In this document: positions 23,452 to 24,812 of the stretch, piece by piece
Position numbering within the stretch: position 1 is the first letter of the stretch
Layout of the letters: every line of letters starts with the position of its first letter
Assembly: GCA_947505055.1 (NCBI GenBank)
Contig: CANNLO010000028.1
Coordinates: 1 to 24,812 of the forward strand
DNA from: Methylococcaceae bacterium
Lineage (GTDB): Bacteria > Pseudomonadota > Gammaproteobacteria > Methylococcales > Methylomonadaceae
Length of the DNA stretch: 24,812 nucleotides
Direction: 5' to 3'
Made by a program: the position numbers and the translations under genes
The notes under the pieces: generated by a model
What the model was told of the DNA's origin: nothing
Databases searched by the model: none
Seen by the model: the letters and a program-made list of their open reading frames with translations, nothing else

Positions 23452-23466
23452 AACCGCCGTGGACGG
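23452..23466. repeat. 15-bp repeat AACCGCCGTGGACGG (copy 2 of 2)
   Basis: Second copy of the repeat at 23089-23103, here in the leader of the 89-aa gene, between its promoter and ribosome binding site. An ACGG (4 bp before the repeat) and CCGT within it could pair as a small hairpin in the message. Confidence 0.4.
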
Positions 23467-23493
23467 TGTTTTGATTTTCTCAAAACATGGCTT

Positions 23494-23539
23494 AGTCTAC
23501 TAAAACCCTGCTAAACTGTCAAGCGTTTTTACTTGTCAA
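23494..23539 (-). promoter_or_regulatory. Promoter with doubled TTGACA, 89-aa gene
   Basis: On the minus strand, TTGACA (23517-23522), a 17-bp spacer and TAGACT (23494-23499) form a promoter 68 bp before the gene start. A second TTGACA lies at 23534-23539, 17 bp upstream of the first. The same doubled arrangement and surrounding bases recur at 24078-24100, suggesting shared control by one regulator. Confidence 0.6.
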
Positions 23540-23592
23540 AACAACAATAAATCAATTAACTATCATCACAATAAACCACTTTTATCTTAACT

Positions 23593-23838
23593 TTATGCTG
23601 TAACAAAAGCCTCACGAAACACCACGATTGTTTTTCTGCCAATTAGATCAAATTCAACTTTTCCATATTCACCGCCAAGCATTACGCCTAAATTAAATAC
23701 TTCAGCTGGTTTTTCAACCTCAATGCCAACGCAATAACTAGAACCGCTAAAATACCCAGGCTTGAACTTAATACCTAACCCTTTCAATTTATCAATTAGT
23801 TCGATAGCTGTTTTATTTAATGGCCTCATGGTAATCAC
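23593..23838 (-). CDS. Hypothetical protein, 81 aa
   Basis: An 81-residue protein (MITMRPLNKTAIELIDKLKG start, with FSGSSYCVGIEVEKPAEVFN in the middle). The GTG at 23838 is preceded by AAGGAG at an 8-bp spacing that overlaps the stop of the 54-aa gene; an ATG at 23829 is the alternative start, giving 78 residues. Tight coupling (12 bp) to the 54-aa gene indicates one operon. It is probably a small mixed alpha/beta protein; no family recognised. Confidence 0.68.
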   Translation of the reverse strand: MITMRPLNKTAIELIDKLKGLGIKFKPGYFSGSSYCVGIEVEKPAEVFNLGVMLGGEYGKVEFDLIGRKTIVVFREAFVTA

Positions 23839-23850
23839 CTTTACCGCTCC

Positions 23851-24015
23851 TTAAGCGGCACTCCTTTCAGTCATCGAATGGTCGATAATAGGCTTGTAAC
23901 CCTGTCCCTCAAGTTCCGCTTTCTTTTGTATCATGGCGTGCTCACCTACCGCACAGACCCATTGTGGCGATCCGTCTTTATGCAAATTAGTTTTAATCCA
24001 GTAGGTAACGATCAT
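23851..24015 (-). CDS. Hypothetical protein, 54 aa
   Basis: A 54-codon gene starting at ATG 24015 and ending at TAA 23851, with GAGGCG about 7 bases before the start and a strong promoter 40 bp upstream. The product begins MIVTYWIKTNLHKDGSPQWV and ends MTERSAA. It is the first gene of an operon with the 81-aa gene, whose ribosome binding site overlaps its stop. The clear promoter, ribosome binding site and coupling make it credible despite its size. Function unknown. Confidence 0.65.
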   Translation of the reverse strand: MIVTYWIKTNLHKDGSPQWVCAVGEHAMIQKKAELEGQGYKPIIDHSMTERSAA

Positions 24016-24054
24016 CTATTGCGCCTCAAATAATTAAGAAATTCCATGTATCTT

Positions 24055-24100
24055 ATTATCCGGGTTTCCGTCTTGATTGTCAAGCGTTATAGCTTGTCAA
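24055..24100 (-). promoter_or_regulatory. Strong sigma-70 promoter with doubled TTGACA
   Basis: On the minus strand, TTGACA (24078-24083), exactly 17 bp, then GATAAT (24055-24060; five of six consensus bases). A second TTGACA at 24095-24100 lies 17 bp further upstream. The copied block (TGTCAAGCGTT, then CTTGTCAAAA) is shared with 23517-23540. It drives the 54-aa/81-aa operon, whose first ATG is 40 bp away. Confidence 0.7.
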
Positions 24101-24121
24101 AAGTATAATAAACAGTTGTTC

Positions 24122-24812
24122 TTACATGGTTTTTTTGTCGCTTTGAGCGGCAAAGCTCTTAATTACATCAGTCTGACCAACAACTTGAGTGCGTAAGGCG
24201 TCGAGTTCGCCGGATATTCGGCTATGCTGTGTGGCAAGCTCCCTGGCTTCTTTGCGCGTAGCGGTCAAATCAGCCTCTAAGGTTTGCTTGTCTTTTTCAA
24301 GCTTACCTATGACTACGGCGCTGCTGGTCTTCTGTTCCTTTAACTGCTCGATTAGGCGTGTGGCTTCGGCCTTGGCCGTGGCTACCTCTTCAACCTTTAC
24401 CAGCTCGCGGGTGTTGGCGGCATCGATCTTTTGCCCGGCCTCGGCCAGTTGACCGCGCAAGCGGTCGGCTTCGCCCTGGGCGGCCTGTAAGGCGGCAAGT
24501 TGCCGGGTAAAGTCGGCGGTAAGTCTATTGATCTCTACGGCATGTTGATTGCGTGAGGCTTCGGCTTCGGAATGAACAATAGCAAGCTCCGCTTGTTGCG
24601 CCTCGATCTGTTCCCGCATCTGGTTAGCTGTGGCGGATAAGGCCGCTTCCAGCGTTGCGGCTTTCGTAGCCGCTTGTTGTGAAGTCGAGAGTGCTACGGC
24701 AAGATCAGCTTCAGCCTTCTCAAGTTTTACGCTATCGGCGTCGCCTTCGCTTTCTAACTGCTCGATTGCGGCGACAGCCTCATCCAATCGTCGTTTGGTG
24801 ATCTTAATTTCG
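24122..24812 (-). CDS. KfrA-like coiled-coil plasmid protein, partial
   Basis: The frame is open from the window's right edge to a stop at 24122, so the true start lies outside; an internal ATG at 24787 is not the likely start because the frame reads through it (ITKRRLDEAVAAIEQLE). About 229 residues are visible and almost all are coiled coil, rich in Ala, Glu and Gln with few aromatics (repeated ALSATANQMREQIEAQ-type heptads). This matches the long C-terminal rod of KfrA, a plasmid DNA-binding protein that organises or stabilises the plasmid; the DNA-binding N-terminus would be beyond the edge. Other coiled-coil proteins cannot be ruled out. Confidence 0.65.
   Translation of the reverse strand, partial: EIKITKRRLDEAVAAIEQLESEGDADSVKLEKAEADLAVALSTSQQAATKAATLEAALSATANQMREQIEAQQAELAIVHSEAEASRNQHAVEINRLTADFTRQLAALQAAQGEADRLRGQLAEAGQKIDAANTRELVKVEEVATAKAEATRLIEQLKEQKTSSAVVIGKLEKDKQTLEADLTATRKEARELATQHSRISGELDALRTQVVGQTDVIKSFAAQSDKKTM

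Overview
The window looks like part of a mobilizable or conjugative plasmid (or an integrated plasmid-like element) of a Gram-negative proteobacterium. The main evidence is the arrangement at about 18.4-22.1 kb. A relaxase and an accessory gene point left from an oriT that carries the IncP/MOBP nic motif CTATCCTG^CCC, and three genes matching the RP4 traK-traL-traM order point right. A lytic-transglycosylase fragment at the left edge and a KfrA-like coiled-coil protein running off the right edge fit the same broad IncP-like backbone. I cannot name the host species from the sequence; a gammaproteobacterium is a reasonable guess.

Layout. 1-1464: backbone tail with a transglycosylase C-terminus, a 38-codon overlapping ORF, a secreted thermonuclease and a small conserved-looking protein. 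1460-1925: no genes, but a three-unit tandem hairpin array and a palindromic operator-like site. 1926-18309: a defence island whose genes all lie on the minus strand. Read in the direction of transcription it holds: a SIR2-HerA pair (18309-15563); a Tn3-type res site inside a 432-bp inverted-repeat element and a serine resolvase with its own res-like site (15492-14279); and a long run of a SNF2 helicase, a DUF4391 protein, a VapBC toxin-antitoxin pair, type III-like Mod and Res, a HEPN-like protein, a 67-aa protein, and a two-gene type I CBASS (CD-NTase plus S-4TM membrane effector). 18449-22145: the mobilization region. 22188-24812: small plasmid genes on the minus strand, at least two of which lie behind near-identical promoter/operator repeats, and the KfrA-like protein.

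How the parts fit. The plasmid carries at least three defence modules: modification-dependent DNA restriction, NAD-linked SIR2-HerA, and cyclic-nucleotide CBASS. A VapBC pair sits between the helicase half and the Mod-Res half of the restriction operon. The CBASS genes are clearly richer in A+T than their neighbours, which suggests separate acquisition. The most unusual points are the composite restriction operon with two unassigned small genes between Res and CBASS, the hairpin array at 1460-1626, the res-bearing inverted-repeat element at 15061-15492, and three copies of an 18-bp palindrome TTTTCGCG-N2-CGCGAAAA scattered through non-coding DNA.
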